Assembly (NCBI GenBank): GCA_002429315.1
Contig: DIZC01000086.1
Span: 1-19,030, forward strand
Direction of reading: 5' to 3'
Source: Alphaproteobacteria bacterium UBA6038
GTDB taxonomy: Bacteria > Pseudomonadota > Alphaproteobacteria > Micropepsales > Micropepsaceae
Length of the DNA stretch: 19,030 bases
Shown here: positions 7,253-15,504 of the stretch, piece by piece
Layout of the letters: every line of letters starts with the position of its first letter
Position numbering within the stretch: the first letter of the stretch is position 1
Notes under the pieces: generated by a model
Database searches by the model: none
What the model was told of the DNA's origin: nothing
The model's input: only the letters and a program-made list of their open reading frames with translations
Position numbers and translations under genes: made by a program

Positions 7253-9517
7253 TTATTTGAGGATGACGCCCCGTTCGGCGGCAAAGGCCGTGAGCCGCGT
7301 CCGCAGGCTGTGATCGGTGCGCCCGCAGAGTCGCTCGACGAACTCACCCACCTCTCGCGTATCGATGCTCCGGACCATCATTTTCACGGGCCCGATGTTG
7401 GCGGGCTGCATGGATAATGTGCGGAGTCCCAGTCCGACCAGAGCCATGGCCTCGAGCGGTCGGCCGGCAATCTCGCCGCACAGCGAAACGTCGCCACCTG
7501 CATCCGCTGCACTGCGGATGATTTGCCGGATCAGCGTGAGGGCGGCGGGATTGAGAGCGTCGTAGCGGCGCGACACGCGGGGATTGGTTCGGTCCATCGC
7601 AAAAACGAACTGCAACAGGTCATTCGAGCCGATGGAAACGAAATCGGCGCTGCGAAGGATCTGCGGCAGCATGAACATCAGGGCCGGAACCTCGAGCATG
7701 GCTCCCACAAATGTCTGTTTCGGCTGCGGTTGCGCAAGCAGGCGGCCCCGCTCAAGTTCGCGATCGATCAGCGCGCGCGCCAAATTGAATTCCGCGACAT
7801 CGCTGACCATCGGTAGAAGGATGCGGAGCGGCTGGCCGGCCGAGGCACATAACAGGGCACGCACCTGATACCGGAGCAATGCCGGCCGATCCAGCGCGAT
7901 ACGCAAGGCCCGCCAGCCGAGCGCCGGGTTCTTCTCACGCTCCCAGCGGCCATACGGCAGGACTTTATCGCCACCCAGGTCCAGGGTGCGGAATACAACG
8001 GGCCTGTCCCCTGCCGCATCGATCACGCGCTTGTAAAAGGCGATTTGGTCGGACAGGCGCGGCATCGTTTCGCCGATCATAAACTGCAGTTCGGTGCGAA
8101 AAAGCCCGATGCCGTCGGCGCCGGACTCCTTCAGATGCGGTAGATCGATCAGCAAACCGGCGTTCATCATCAGCTTAATATGCACACCGTCTCTGGTGAC
8201 GGCTGGAAGATCGCGGACCTGCGCCATTTGCGCGGCGCGCTGTTCGCGCAAGGAGCGCCGCGTATTGAAGGCCCGCACGACTTCAGGAGGTGCCCGCAAC
8301 TGCGCTTCGCCGGTTTCGCCATCCACGACGATGAGATCGCCGGCTCTCGCGTTGTCGGCAATGCCTTCGACGTTGCCGACCAGCGGGATACCCATGGCGC
8401 GGGCGACGATGGCCACGTGCGAGGTCGGCGCAACCTCTTCCAGCACCAGGCCGGTAAGCCGTTCGCGGCCGTAGTCCAGCAACTCTGCGGGACCCATCGC
8501 GCGACCGACGATAACGGAATCCTTCGTCAGCTCCCTCTGTGGCTCCACATTCCCGTCGAGATGCCGCTGGAGCCGGCGCGCCAAATCTTCGAAATCGTGC
8601 AGCCGCTCGCGCAGCATGGTATCGCCGGTTCGTGCGATGCGCAGCCGAAGCTCGTCCTGCACCCGCTCGACGGCGGCTTCGGCAGTCAGCCCCGTGCGCA
8701 CTGCGTCCCGCAGTTTTTGCCGCCAGCCCTGGTCCTGCGCGAACAACCGGTATGCTTCGATCACCTCGCGGCTTTCGCCGGTAAGATCGAGCTCTGTCGA
8801 CGTCAGCATCTGGTCGACGGAGGCACGAAGCTGGTCCAGCGCCTTGTCGAGGCGGGCGAGTTCGAATTGCGGATCGTCGGCAATCAGCCGCTCGACCTTA
8901 ACCCGGGGCTCGTGCAGCACGACCCGGCCGATGGCGATGCCATCGGAAAGCGGCTCCCCGCGAAAGGCCCGGGGCCGGTCGGCGCGCAACTCCGGCTCGT
9001 CCAGTTCGGATGTGTCGAATAAGCCGCCATGGGCCACGATCTCCGCCAGCACCATGGCCACGGTCTGGAGGGCCTCGACCTCTTCCTCGTCATAAAGGCG
9101 TGCAGTGCGGTTCTGAACGGTCAGCACCCCATACACTTGCCCGCCGCGAACGATGGGTACGCCAAGAAAGGACCGATACGGGTCCTCGCCGGTTTCCGGC
9201 CGGTAGGAGAAATGCGGATGGCTTGGAGCATCGCTGAGATTGATGGGCTCGGCGGTCTCGCCGACCAGCCCGACGAGGCCTTCGCCCTGTTTCATCCGGG
9301 TGCGATGGACGGCGCCGCGGTTCAGACCCTCCGTTGCGAACAACTCGTATACGTTGCTGGCGCGGCGTAGATAGATCGAGCAGACCTCCGCTACCATATT
9401 GGAGGCGATCACCATCACCAGTTTGTCGAGGCGAGCTTGCGCGCTCGCCGGCTCCGCCATGATCTCCCGCAGTCGGCGCAGCAGGATTCGGGGACCGCCG
9501 GCCAGCACATTCGGCAT
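7253..9517 (-). CDS. ptsP: Phosphoenolpyruvate-protein phosphotransferase PtsP (enzyme I of the nitrogen PTS)
   Basis: EI-Ntr takes phosphate from phosphoenolpyruvate and passes it to NPr (PtsO) and then EIIA-Ntr, a regulatory chain linked to nitrogen and potassium status. The 754-residue protein has an N-terminal GAF domain (about 20-165), which senses glutamine/2-oxoglutarate in studied EI-Ntr proteins. The EI N-terminal helical region follows (about 185-330). The phosphorylated His367 sits in PTSHVAIVARAMG. The C-terminal PEP-binding TIM barrel contains GLFRTELQFM, FRTLDLGGDK, SIGSNDLLQF and the catalytic-cysteine segment SLCGEIAG. Its ATG shares one base with the lysC stop (TGATG), so the pair is one transcription unit. 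Length fits EI-Ntr. Confidence 0.97.
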   Translation of the reverse strand: MPNVLAGGPRILLRRLREIMAEPASAQARLDKLVMVIASNMVAEVCSIYLRRASNVYELFATEGLNRGAVHRTRMKQGEGLVGLVGETAEPINLSDAPSHPHFSYRPETGEDPYRSFLGVPIVRGGQVYGVLTVQNRTARLYDEEEVEALQTVAMVLAEIVAHGGLFDTSELDEPELRADRPRAFRGEPLSDGIAIGRVVLHEPRVKVERLIADDPQFELARLDKALDQLRASVDQMLTSTELDLTGESREVIEAYRLFAQDQGWRQKLRDAVRTGLTAEAAVERVQDELRLRIARTGDTMLRERLHDFEDLARRLQRHLDGNVEPQRELTKDSVIVGRAMGPAELLDYGRERLTGLVLEEVAPTSHVAIVARAMGIPLVGNVEGIADNARAGDLIVVDGETGEAQLRAPPEVVRAFNTRRSLREQRAAQMAQVRDLPAVTRDGVHIKLMMNAGLLIDLPHLKESGADGIGLFRTELQFMIGETMPRLSDQIAFYKRVIDAAGDRPVVFRTLDLGGDKVLPYGRWEREKNPALGWRALRIALDRPALLRYQVRALLCASAGQPLRILLPMVSDVAEFNLARALIDRELERGRLLAQPQPKQTFVGAMLEVPALMFMLPQILRSADFVSIGSNDLLQFVFAMDRTNPRVSRRYDALNPAALTLIRQIIRSAADAGGDVSLCGEIAGRPLEAMALVGLGLRTLSMQPANIGPVKMMVRSIDTREVGEFVERLCGRTDHSLRTRLTAFAAERGVILK

Positions 9518-10740
9518 CAGGCGGTATCCAATTCATATGCAGCGTGTAATGCGCGGACCGCCAGCTCAACATACTCTTCCGCAATCAAGACGCTTACTTT
9601 GATCTCTGAGGTCGAGATCACTTCGATATTGATCCCTTTTTCCGCAAACGTGCGGAACATCATCTGGGCCACGCCGGAATGCGTCCGCATTCCGATGCCG
9701 ATGATGGAGACCTTCGCCACGCTCACATCGTGCGTGACATCGCGGTAGCCGATGGCAGGCGCGGCCCTTTCGATGGCTTCCAGGGCGCGATGAAGCTCGC
9801 TGCGGCTGACGGTGAATGTCAGGTCCGTCTTCTTGCCATCTTCGGAAACATTCTGGACGATCATGTCGACATTGACGCCGGCATCGGCCAACGGACCGAA
9901 AATGGCTGCCGCTACGCCCGGCTTGTCCGGGATGCGGTGCAGGGTGATTTTCGCTTCGTCGCGGGAATAGGCGATGCCGGTGACCGGTTTCTTTTCCACG
10001 ATATCTTCCTCATCACAGAGCAATGTGCCCCCCCCATCTGGCTCGAACGTCGAAAGCACCCGGAGGGGAACGCGGTAGAGCATGGCGATTTCGACCGACC
10101 GCGTCTGCAACACCTTGGCGCCCAGAGATGCCATTTCGAGCATTTCCTCATAGGCAATGCGCGACAACCGCCGCGCTCTGGGAACGATGCGAGGATCGGT
10201 GGTGTAGACGCCATCCACATCGGTGTAGATATCGCAGCGGTCTGCCTGAATAGCCGCCGCGACGGCCACGGCGCTGGTATCGGAACCGCCCCGGCCGAGG
10301 GTCGATATCCGATTGTCCGATGCGACGCCCTGGAACCCGGCGATCACCGCCACCTGCCCCTGCGAGAGGCGTTCGTTCAGCAAGGCAGGATCGATCTGCT
10401 CGATGCGTGCGGAGCCGTGCATGCCGCTGGTGCGGATCGGAATCTGCCAACCGAGCCAGGAGCGGGCTCCAATGCCACTCGCAGACAGGGCCACGGCCAA
10501 GAGACCCGCCGTCACCTGCTCGCCGGCGGCAACCACCACGTCGTATTCCCGGGCATCGTGGAGCGGCGCGAGGTCCCGTGTCCAAGCGATGAGCTTGTTG
10601 GTCTCGCCGGCCATGGCGGAGACGACGACCGCGACCTGGGCTCCGCGCTCCACCTCGCGCTTCACCAGGCCGGCCACATGGCGGATGCGATCGAGATCGG
10701 CGACCGAGGTGCCGCCAAATTTCATCACGATTTTCGCCAT
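9517..10740 (-). CDS. lysC: Aspartate kinase LysC
   Basis: Aspartokinase phosphorylates aspartate, the first step to lysine, methionine, threonine and diaminopimelate. The 407-residue product starts MAKIVMKFGGTSVAD, with the kinase signature KFGGTS at 7-12. LGRGGSDTSAVA and YTDVDGVYTTDPRIVP, both substrate and nucleotide sites, follow. Two ACT domains for feedback inhibition occupy the C-terminus, with VSIIGIGMRTHSGVA in the second. The frame is open to 10800, but ATG 10740 gives the family N-terminus, and the predicted promoter overlaps the upstream alternatives. ptsP follows with a one-base overlap. ubiG is divergent. Inhibition by lysine and/or threonine is expected for the class but cannot be read here. 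Confidence 0.97.
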   Translation of the reverse strand: MAKIVMKFGGTSVADLDRIRHVAGLVKREVERGAQVAVVVSAMAGETNKLIAWTRDLAPLHDAREYDVVVAAGEQVTAGLLAVALSASGIGARSWLGWQIPIRTSGMHGSARIEQIDPALLNERLSQGQVAVIAGFQGVASDNRISTLGRGGSDTSAVAVAAAIQADRCDIYTDVDGVYTTDPRIVPRARRLSRIAYEEMLEMASLGAKVLQTRSVEIAMLYRVPLRVLSTFEPDGGGTLLCDEEDIVEKKPVTGIAYSRDEAKITLHRIPDKPGVAAAIFGPLADAGVNVDMIVQNVSEDGKKTDLTFTVSRSELHRALEAIERAAPAIGYRDVTHDVSVAKVSIIGIGMRTHSGVAQMMFRTFAEKGINIEVISTSEIKVSVLIAEEYVELAVRALHAAYELDTA

Positions 10741-10771
10741 ACCGGCCTGTGCGTTGTCGACTGCTGCCAAT

Positions 10772-10800
10772 CTCATAAAGGCCACCGTCGGCGGGCTCAA
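10772..10800 (-). promoter_or_regulatory. Predicted promoter of lysC-ptsP
   Basis: On the minus strand TTGAGC (10800-10795), a 17-base spacer and TATGAG (10777-10772) each match sigma-70 hexamers at four positions. A start near 10765 would leave a leader of about 25 bases before ATG 10740. That placement argues against the in-frame ATGs farther upstream. Confidence 0.45.
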
Positions 10801-10908
10801 CGGACAATCAGGGCCGAGGCGCGGCTGTCGGGCTCACCGCGGCATCCCAATGCGTGGTTTGGCTGACCTGTCCTGCGCTATGCTTCAGCCGTCTCAAATG
10901 GCTGCGCC

Positions 10909-11649
10909 ATGCCGGAAATCACTGCGTCCTCCGCCGATCCCGCCGAAATAGAGAAATTTGCGCAACTCGCGGCTCAGTGGTGGGATCCTGGCGGCGCTTT
11001 CGCGCCGTTGCACAAATTCAACCCGATTCGCCTGAAATTCATTCGGGACGTTGCCGCCGATCATTTCGGGCGGGACGTTCGGTCACGCCGGCTATTTGAA
11101 GGTCTGTCGTTACTCGACTTGGGCTGTGGTGGTGGGCTGTTGTCGGAGCCGATGGCACGGCTTGGCTTCCGAGTGCTTGGCTGCGACGCGGCAGAAGAGA
11201 ACGTGCGGGCCGCTGCCGCCCATGCGGCAAGCACCCGCGCCAATGTCAGCTATCGCTGCGCCACCCCAGAAGTGCTCGCCGGCGAAGGTGCCGTCTTCGA
11301 TGTCGTGCTGACGATGGAGATCGTTGAGCATGTGACGGATGTGGGGGCCTTCCTGGGGCTCTGCTCACGGCTCGTGCGTCCGGGCGGGCTGATATTCGTG
11401 GCGACAATCAATCGGACTCTCAAATCTCTCATGCTGGCCAAGATCGCGGCGGAGTATGTCCTGCGCTGGCTCCCGCCGGGCACTCACGACTGGAACCGCT
11501 TTATCGAACCGGCAAGACTTGGCGAGCTGGCTGCCGAATGTGGACTCAAAGTCCGCTGTATCCAAGGACTTGCCTTCGACCCGTTCGCCTGGAACTGGCG
11601 ACTATCCGCCGATACCGCCGTGAACTATGTGATGGTGACCGAACGCTAG
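10909..11649 (+). CDS. ubiG: UbiG, bifunctional O-methyltransferase of ubiquinone biosynthesis
   Basis: UbiG carries out both O-methylations of the ubiquinone head group, using SAM. The 246-residue protein has the UbiG N-terminus (AQWWDPGGAFAPLHKFNPIR, 22-41), SAM motif I LDLGCGGG (69-76), the acidic residue after motif I in LGCDAAEENV, and TMEIVEHV. The C-terminal LPPGTHDWNRF and NYVMVTER are family features. Length is standard. No strong ribosome site precedes the ATG. It is divergent from lysC across 168 bases, a common alphaproteobacterial arrangement. Ubiquinone as quinone fits an aerobic alphaproteobacterium. Confidence 0.97.
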   Translation: MPEITASSADPAEIEKFAQLAAQWWDPGGAFAPLHKFNPIRLKFIRDVAADHFGRDVRSRRLFEGLSLLDLGCGGGLLSEPMARLGFRVLGCDAAEENVRAAAAHAASTRANVSYRCATPEVLAGEGAVFDVVLTMEIVEHVTDVGAFLGLCSRLVRPGGLIFVATINRTLKSLMLAKIAAEYVLRWLPPGTHDWNRFIEPARLGELAAECGLKVRCIQGLAFDPFAWNWRLSADTAVNYVMVTER

Positions 11650-11661
11650 CGCATCAGCCAT

Positions 11662-11677
11662 AGGGAGGCGTTTCCCT
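11662..11677 (+). other. Small hairpin after ubiG
   Basis: AGGGAG pairs with TTCCCT (one G-U) around a four-base loop, 13 bases after the ubiG stop. No T run follows, so it is not a clear terminator; it may protect the transcript end. Confidence 0.3.
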
Positions 11678-11748
11678 GCCCAGGAACATCGCAGGATCGG
11701 CTCCACGGACGTTTCACATTTGCGGCATTTTGCGCCACAGGCTTGCTA

Positions 11749-11776
11749 CTGACGGAACGTCAAAGCACACTAGACT
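11749..11776 (+). promoter_or_regulatory. Possible promoter of the small exported protein gene
   Basis: CTGACG (11749-11754), a 16-base spacer and TAGACT (11771-11776) each match the sigma-70 consensus at four positions. Transcription would start only a few bases before the AAGGGG ribosome site at 11788-11793. The placement is consistent, the hexamers modest. Confidence 0.4.
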
Positions 11777-11799
11777 GCTGTCATAGAAAGGGGTTCTCC

Positions 11800-12087
11800 G
11801 TGCGCATTTCAGGCTTTGCCTTGCTTGCGGCTCTTGCCGCCTCGAATCCGATCGGCTCCGCCCTGGCGGAGCAAGCGACCGCGCCAGAAGCTTCGGCCAC
11901 GGCGGTAGCTGCCGATAACGATTCCGATCGCGTCGTTTGCCGCACGTTGGCAGCGCCGACAGGGACCCGCCTGGGCGACCGTCGGGAGTGCCATTCACAG
12001 CGCGAATGGGACCGGATGCGGCAGGCACAACAGAACGAGATCACGAGACTGCAGGTCCAGCGTGGAAATGGCGGAAGCGGCGGCTGA
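11800..12087 (+). CDS. Small exported protein with two conserved cysteines, function unknown
   Basis: The GTG at 11800 has AAGGGG six bases upstream and opens directly into a signal peptide: positively charged start, hydrophobic FALLAALAA, and a probable cleavage after SALA (residue 23). The mature part is about 72 residues. After an Ala-rich spacer comes VCRTLAAPTGTRLGDRREC, then HSQREWDRM and a polar, helix-prone tail ending in Gly. The pattern of Cys47, a TG-RLG turn, Cys64 and Trp70 resembles small uncharacterised proteins common in alphaproteobacteria. The cysteines could form a periplasmic disulfide. An earlier in-frame start (11743) would bury the signal peptide and is unlikely. Function unknown; it seems to be transcribed alone. 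Confidence 0.8.
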   Translation: MRISGFALLAALAASNPIGSALAEQATAPEASATAVAADNDSDRVVCRTLAAPTGTRLGDRRECHSQREWDRMRQAQQNEITRLQVQRGNGGSGG

Positions 12088-12132
12088 AGCCTTTCTGCCC
12101 CCGCTCTTGTGAGATGTGCTCAGGAGATCGTG

Positions 12133-12160
12133 AAGCTGGATTGAGCCCAGCTTAACATTT
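12133..12160 (+). terminator. Likely terminator hairpin after the small exported protein gene
   Basis: AAGCTGG (12133-12139) pairs perfectly with CCAGCTT (12147-12153) around a seven-base loop, followed by AACATTT. The stem is good but the T tract is short and interrupted. It lies 45 bases after the stop and ahead of the next promoter. Confidence 0.45.
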
Positions 12161-12175
12161 GCCGCTCTTTCTGCG

Positions 12176-12205
12176 TTTAATCCGGGCGCCGAAATACCTT
12201 AGACT
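12176..12205 (+). promoter_or_regulatory. Possible promoter of the rodZ-like gene
   Basis: TAGACT (12200-12205) is the same -10-like hexamer as in the preceding gene. The only -35 candidate is a weak TTTAAT 18 bases upstream (12176-12181). Transcription would give a leader near 40 bases. Confidence 0.3.
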
Positions 12206-12250
12206 GCGTTTTCGGGTAGGCAACGTCCGGCCGCAGAAAGCAGTTCGCCA

Positions 12251-13198
12251 ATGGGCAAGGTTACGCAGATCAACGTGCAGGGGAAGGGATCGGAAGCCCG
12301 CCGTGTGCATGTCCGAGACGTCGCGGCCGACTTTGATGCTCCGCTGGGTACGATTGGGCAGGAATTACGGGGAGCGCGGATGTCGCGGGGCGAGGATCTG
12401 GCCTCCGTCTCTCGCGTCCTGAAAATCCGCAAAGAGCACCTCGAGGCGCTGGAGGACGACCGGCTGAACGCCCTTCCTGGCCGCACCTATGCGGTTGGGT
12501 TCGTGCGCGCCTACGCCGACTACCTTGGACTGAACCCGGCGGATGCCGTCGAGCGCTTCAAAGCGGAAATTGCCGGCCGCGAAGAAACGTCCAAGACGGC
12601 CGGCTTTCCAGAGCATCAGGAAGAGCCGCGGATGGGACGCGGCTGGACCGTGATCGCGCTTATTGTGCTGGGGTTGCTGGCCTATGGCGTCTACTACGTC
12701 TTCTTCTCAGGCGAGTCCCAAGTTCGCCAGCCGATCGCTCCCGTACCGACACAGATGATCGCCAGCGAGACCCGTCCGACGCGACCCGTAGCGCGGCCGA
12801 AAGCTGCTCCGCCTGCCTCGGCACAACCATCCTCCCAAACTTCCGCGTCTGCCCCGCCGGTGACGGCGCCGGTGGTTGCACCGGGGCCGGGAGGGCAGGT
12901 CTATGGCAAGCAGAACACCAACGCGCATGTGGTTCTGCGGGCGAAGCAAGCCACCCACGTCCTGGTGCAAACGGAAGACGGCAGAGCTTTCATAAACCGT
13001 GTGCTTCAGCCCGGCGACGTTTATCAGGTGCCGAACATGCATGGTTTGTCGCTGACGGCCGAGCATGGCAACGCCATCGAGATACTTCTGAATGGGAAGT
13101 CGATGGGGACCCCCGGCACGACCGCAGACGCCACCGAAGCGTTGTCCATCGATGCGCCCGATCTGGCGGCCAAGCACGGCGACACACAGGAACAGTAG
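12251..13198 (+). CDS. RodZ-like membrane protein with helix-turn-helix and DUF4115 domains
   Basis: The 315-residue protein has a cytoplasmic HTH domain (about 32-98: IGQELRGARMSRGEDLASVS, then LKIRKEHLEALE and AVGFVRAYADYLGL). One transmembrane helix follows (131-152, WTVIALIVLGLLAYGVYYVFF), then a Pro/Ala/Ser-rich spacer (160-212). The periplasmic DUF4115 domain (about 225-290) contains LQPGDVYQVP and GNAIEILLNG. This is the RodZ layout; in rods RodZ tethers MreB to the membrane and helps set cell shape. Alphaproteobacterial members like this one usually precede ispG, as here, with a 3-base gap. Whether it works with MreB in this organism is unknown. ATG 12251 has only a weak AGAAAG upstream. 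Confidence 0.88.
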   Translation: MGKVTQINVQGKGSEARRVHVRDVAADFDAPLGTIGQELRGARMSRGEDLASVSRVLKIRKEHLEALEDDRLNALPGRTYAVGFVRAYADYLGLNPADAVERFKAEIAGREETSKTAGFPEHQEEPRMGRGWTVIALIVLGLLAYGVYYVFFSGESQVRQPIAPVPTQMIASETRPTRPVARPKAAPPASAQPSSQTSASAPPVTAPVVAPGPGGQVYGKQNTNAHVVLRAKQATHVLVQTEDGRAFINRVLQPGDVYQVPNMHGLSLTAEHGNAIEILLNGKSMGTPGTTADATEALSIDAPDLAAKHGDTQEQ

Positions 13199-13201
13199 GC
13201 A

Positions 13202-14329
13202 ATGAGTCTGCGCGCCTATCGTGACATTTCCCGCCGCCGCTCGCGGAAAATCCGCGTGGGCGCGGTGGAAGTCGGGGGCGATGCGCCAATCTCCGTCCAG
13301 ACGATGACCAATACGGTGACTGCGGATGTGCGCGGCACCATCGATCAGATTCGGCAAATGGAGGAGGCGGGTGCCGACATCGTGCGGGTGTCCTGCCCGG
13401 ATGAGGATGCCACCAAAGCGCTGAAGCCGATCGTGAAGGCGGCACGGGTGCCGATCGTGGCGGACATCCACTTCCACTACAAGCGCGCGATCGAAGCGGC
13501 GGAGGCTGGCGCGGCATGCCTGCGCATCAATCCGGGAAACATCGGCTCGGCCCAACGCGTACGCGAGGTCGTACAGGCGGCAAAGGACCATGGCGTCTCC
13601 ATGCGCATCGGTGTCAATGCGGGCTCGCTGGAGAAGGAATTGCTCGAGCGGTATGGCGAGCCGTGCCCGGAAGCCATGGTGGAAAGCGCACTCAACCACG
13701 CGAAGATTCTCGAGGACAACGACTTCTTCGAATTCAAGATCAGCTGCAAGGCATCCGATGTGTTTCTTGCGGTGGCGGCATATCAGGGCTTGGCTGAGGC
13801 TTGCGATTATCCGCTCCACGTCGGCATTACCGAAGCCGGCGGAATGATCTCGGGTAGCGTGAAGTCCTCCATCGGGATGGGAATGCTGCTCTGGTCGGGT
13901 ATTGGCGACACAATCCGCGTATCTTTGTCGGCCGACCCGGTGGAGGAAATCCGCGTCGGCTTCGATATTTTGAAGAGCCTCAATCTGCGGCATCGCGGCG
14001 TCAACATCGTATCGTGTCCCTCATGCGCACGGCAGGGTTTCAATGTGATCGACACGGTTCGGGCACTGGAAGATAGGCTGAAGCACATTACCACGCCGAT
14101 GACGCTCTCGATCATCGGCTGTGTGGTGAACGGGCCGGGCGAGGCGCGCGAGACCGATCTCGGATTCACCGGCGGTGGGGCCGGCGCGGGTGCCGGTATG
14201 ATCTATCTGGACGGCAAGCCCTCCTACAAGCTCGAGAACGAGAAGCTGGTCGATCATGTGGTAGCGCTATGTGAACGGCGCGCGGCCGAGATCGAAGCGC
14301 GCACCGATAAGGCGCTGGAACCGGCATAG
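13202..14329 (+). CDS. ispG: IspG, (E)-4-hydroxy-3-methylbut-2-enyl-diphosphate synthase
   Basis: IspG (GcpE) is the 4Fe-4S enzyme of the MEP isoprenoid pathway that converts the cyclic diphosphate MEcPP to HMBPP. The 375-residue protein has a TIM-barrel N-terminal domain (SVQTMTNTVTADV at 31-43, ADIHFHYKRA) and the cluster ligands Cys272, Cys275 (SCPSC) and Cys307. Glu314 (CVVNGPGEA) is the fourth ligand in the family. The absence of an insertion domain puts it in the compact bacterial type. It starts 3 bases after the RodZ-like gene, whose last codons hold the AGGAAC ribosome site, so the two are co-transcribed. Isoprenoids made here feed ubiquinone and cell-wall carrier lipid synthesis. 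Confidence 0.98.
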   Translation: MSLRAYRDISRRRSRKIRVGAVEVGGDAPISVQTMTNTVTADVRGTIDQIRQMEEAGADIVRVSCPDEDATKALKPIVKAARVPIVADIHFHYKRAIEAAEAGAACLRINPGNIGSAQRVREVVQAAKDHGVSMRIGVNAGSLEKELLERYGEPCPEAMVESALNHAKILEDNDFFEFKISCKASDVFLAVAAYQGLAEACDYPLHVGITEAGGMISGSVKSSIGMGMLLWSGIGDTIRVSLSADPVEEIRVGFDILKSLNLRHRGVNIVSCPSCARQGFNVIDTVRALEDRLKHITTPMTLSIIGCVVNGPGEARETDLGFTGGGAGAGAGMIYLDGKPSYKLENEKLVDHVVALCERRAAEIEARTDKALEPA

Positions 14330-14411
14330 TAGCGAATCCCGAACGGCCGGTTAGCGAGTAGAGCTTCTCGCCACGCCGAACTTGCGTCCCCACTCCCCAC
14401 TCGCTATTCGC
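14330..14411. repeat. Composite inverted repeat between ispG and prfA
   Basis: The 89-base gap is built from short related words: TAGCGAAT (14330-14337), TAGCGAGT (14352-14359) and, inverted, ACTCGCTATTCGC (14399-14411). The last is complementary to both left arms, so TAGCGAGT/ACTCGCTA (8 bp) can form an inner stem and GCGAAT/ATTCGC (6 bp) an outer stem. A 14-base bulge lies on the left and a 39-base loop in the middle. Such words resemble palindromic intergenic repeats found in alphaproteobacteria, from my general knowledge only. The right arm ends seven bases before the prfA ATG. Confidence 0.6.
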
Positions 14412-14418
14412 CAGAGCC

Positions 14419-15504
14419 ATGATTTCCGCAGCCAAATTGTCCCGGCTGGTCGACCGCGTCGCGGCGCTGGAAGCACAGCTTGCCTCCGGATCCGCGGGCG
14501 GTGAATACGCGAGGCTTTCGAAAGAGCACGCTGAGCTCGCGCCGATCGTGCAGACGGTGGGAACATACCGCAATGCCCTGCGCGAGCAGCGGGATGCGGA
14601 AGCTCTTGCTTCGGATACCTCCGCTGATCCGGAGCTGCGGAGCATGGCGGAAGAAGAGCGCGGCACGCTGAGGGAACGGATTGCGCAGCTGGAACGCGAG
14701 TTGCAACTGCAGCTCCTGCCGAAAGACGCGGCGGATTCTTCATCCGCCATTATCGAGGTGCGCGCCGGCACCGGCGGTGAGGAGGCAGCGCTTTTCGCGG
14801 CCGATCTGCTGCGCATGTATCGGCGATACGCACAGCTGCAGGGCTGGAAGGCCGAGCTGATGTCGCTCAGCGAGAGCGATCTCGGCGGTGTCAAAGAGGC
14901 GGTGCTGGATGTGCAGGGGCGCGGCGCTTACGCAAAGCTGAAATTCGAGAGCGGCGTCCATCGTGTCCAGCGGGTGCCGGTGACCGAAGCCGGAGGGCGC
15001 ATCCACACCTCGGCCGCCACGGTTGCGGTGCTGCCCGAACCTGAGGATGTGGACGTCCACATCGACGAAAAGGACCTGCGGATCGATGTGTTCCGGGCGA
15101 GCGGCGCCGGTGGACAGCACGTCAACAAAACGGAAAGCGCGGTGCGCATCACCCACTTGCCGACCGGCATCGCCGTGGCGCAGCAGACGGAGAAATCGCA
15201 GCACAAGAACAAGGCGCAGGCGATGAAGCTGCTGAAGGCCAAGCTCTACGAGATGGAGCGTGAGCGGGTCGAGAGCGCACGTGCGTCCGAGCGTAAGGGA
15301 ATGGTGGGCTCGGGGGACCGTTCGGAACGCATTCGCACCTATAATTTCCCGCAAGGACGGCTGACGGACCACCGGATCAACCTCACGCTTTACAAGCTCG
15401 AGCGGATTCTCTCCGGCGATGAACTCGGCGATGTCATCGATGCCTTGGTGGCGGAAGATCAGGCGAGCCGGCTCGCCGCGCTTTCTGCAGATGACGCAGC
15501 GTGA
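14419..15504 (+). CDS. prfA: Peptide chain release factor 1
   Basis: RF1 recognises UAA and UAG in the ribosomal A site and triggers peptide release. The 361-residue protein has a helical N-terminal domain and a GTGGEEAALFA block (117-127). The codon-recognition tripeptide PVT (187-189) is the RF1 type, as against SPF in RF2. The catalytic GGQ is at 231-233, within GAGGQHVNKTESAV. RTYNFPQGRLTDHRINLTLY closes the conserved core. Gln233 is the residue methylated by PrmC, encoded directly downstream with a four-base GTGA overlap. The region before the ATG has no good ribosome site and instead holds the arm of an inverted repeat. Confidence 0.98.
   Translation: MISAAKLSRLVDRVAALEAQLASGSAGGEYARLSKEHAELAPIVQTVGTYRNALREQRDAEALASDTSADPELRSMAEEERGTLRERIAQLERELQLQLLPKDAADSSSAIIEVRAGTGGEEAALFAADLLRMYRRYAQLQGWKAELMSLSESDLGGVKEAVLDVQGRGAYAKLKFESGVHRVQRVPVTEAGGRIHTSAATVAVLPEPEDVDVHIDEKDLRIDVFRASGAGGQHVNKTESAVRITHLPTGIAVAQQTEKSQHKNKAQAMKLLKAKLYEMERERVESARASERKGMVGSGDRSERIRTYNFPQGRLTDHRINLTLYKLERILSGDELGDVIDALVAEDQASRLAALSADDAA

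Noticed and set aside
9679..10866. Plus-strand open frame of 395 codons antisense to lysC
   Set aside because: It mirrors a complete aspartokinase with all motifs; the antisense product is rich in Gly, His and Arg with no family resemblance.
10854..10908. A promoter for ubiG
   Set aside because: TTGGCT and TATGCT are only 14 bases apart and no better pair was found, so none is listed.
12707..13993. Minus-strand open frame of 428 codons antisense to the RodZ-like gene and ispG
   Set aside because: It spans two well-supported genes and the gap between them, which a real gene would not do.
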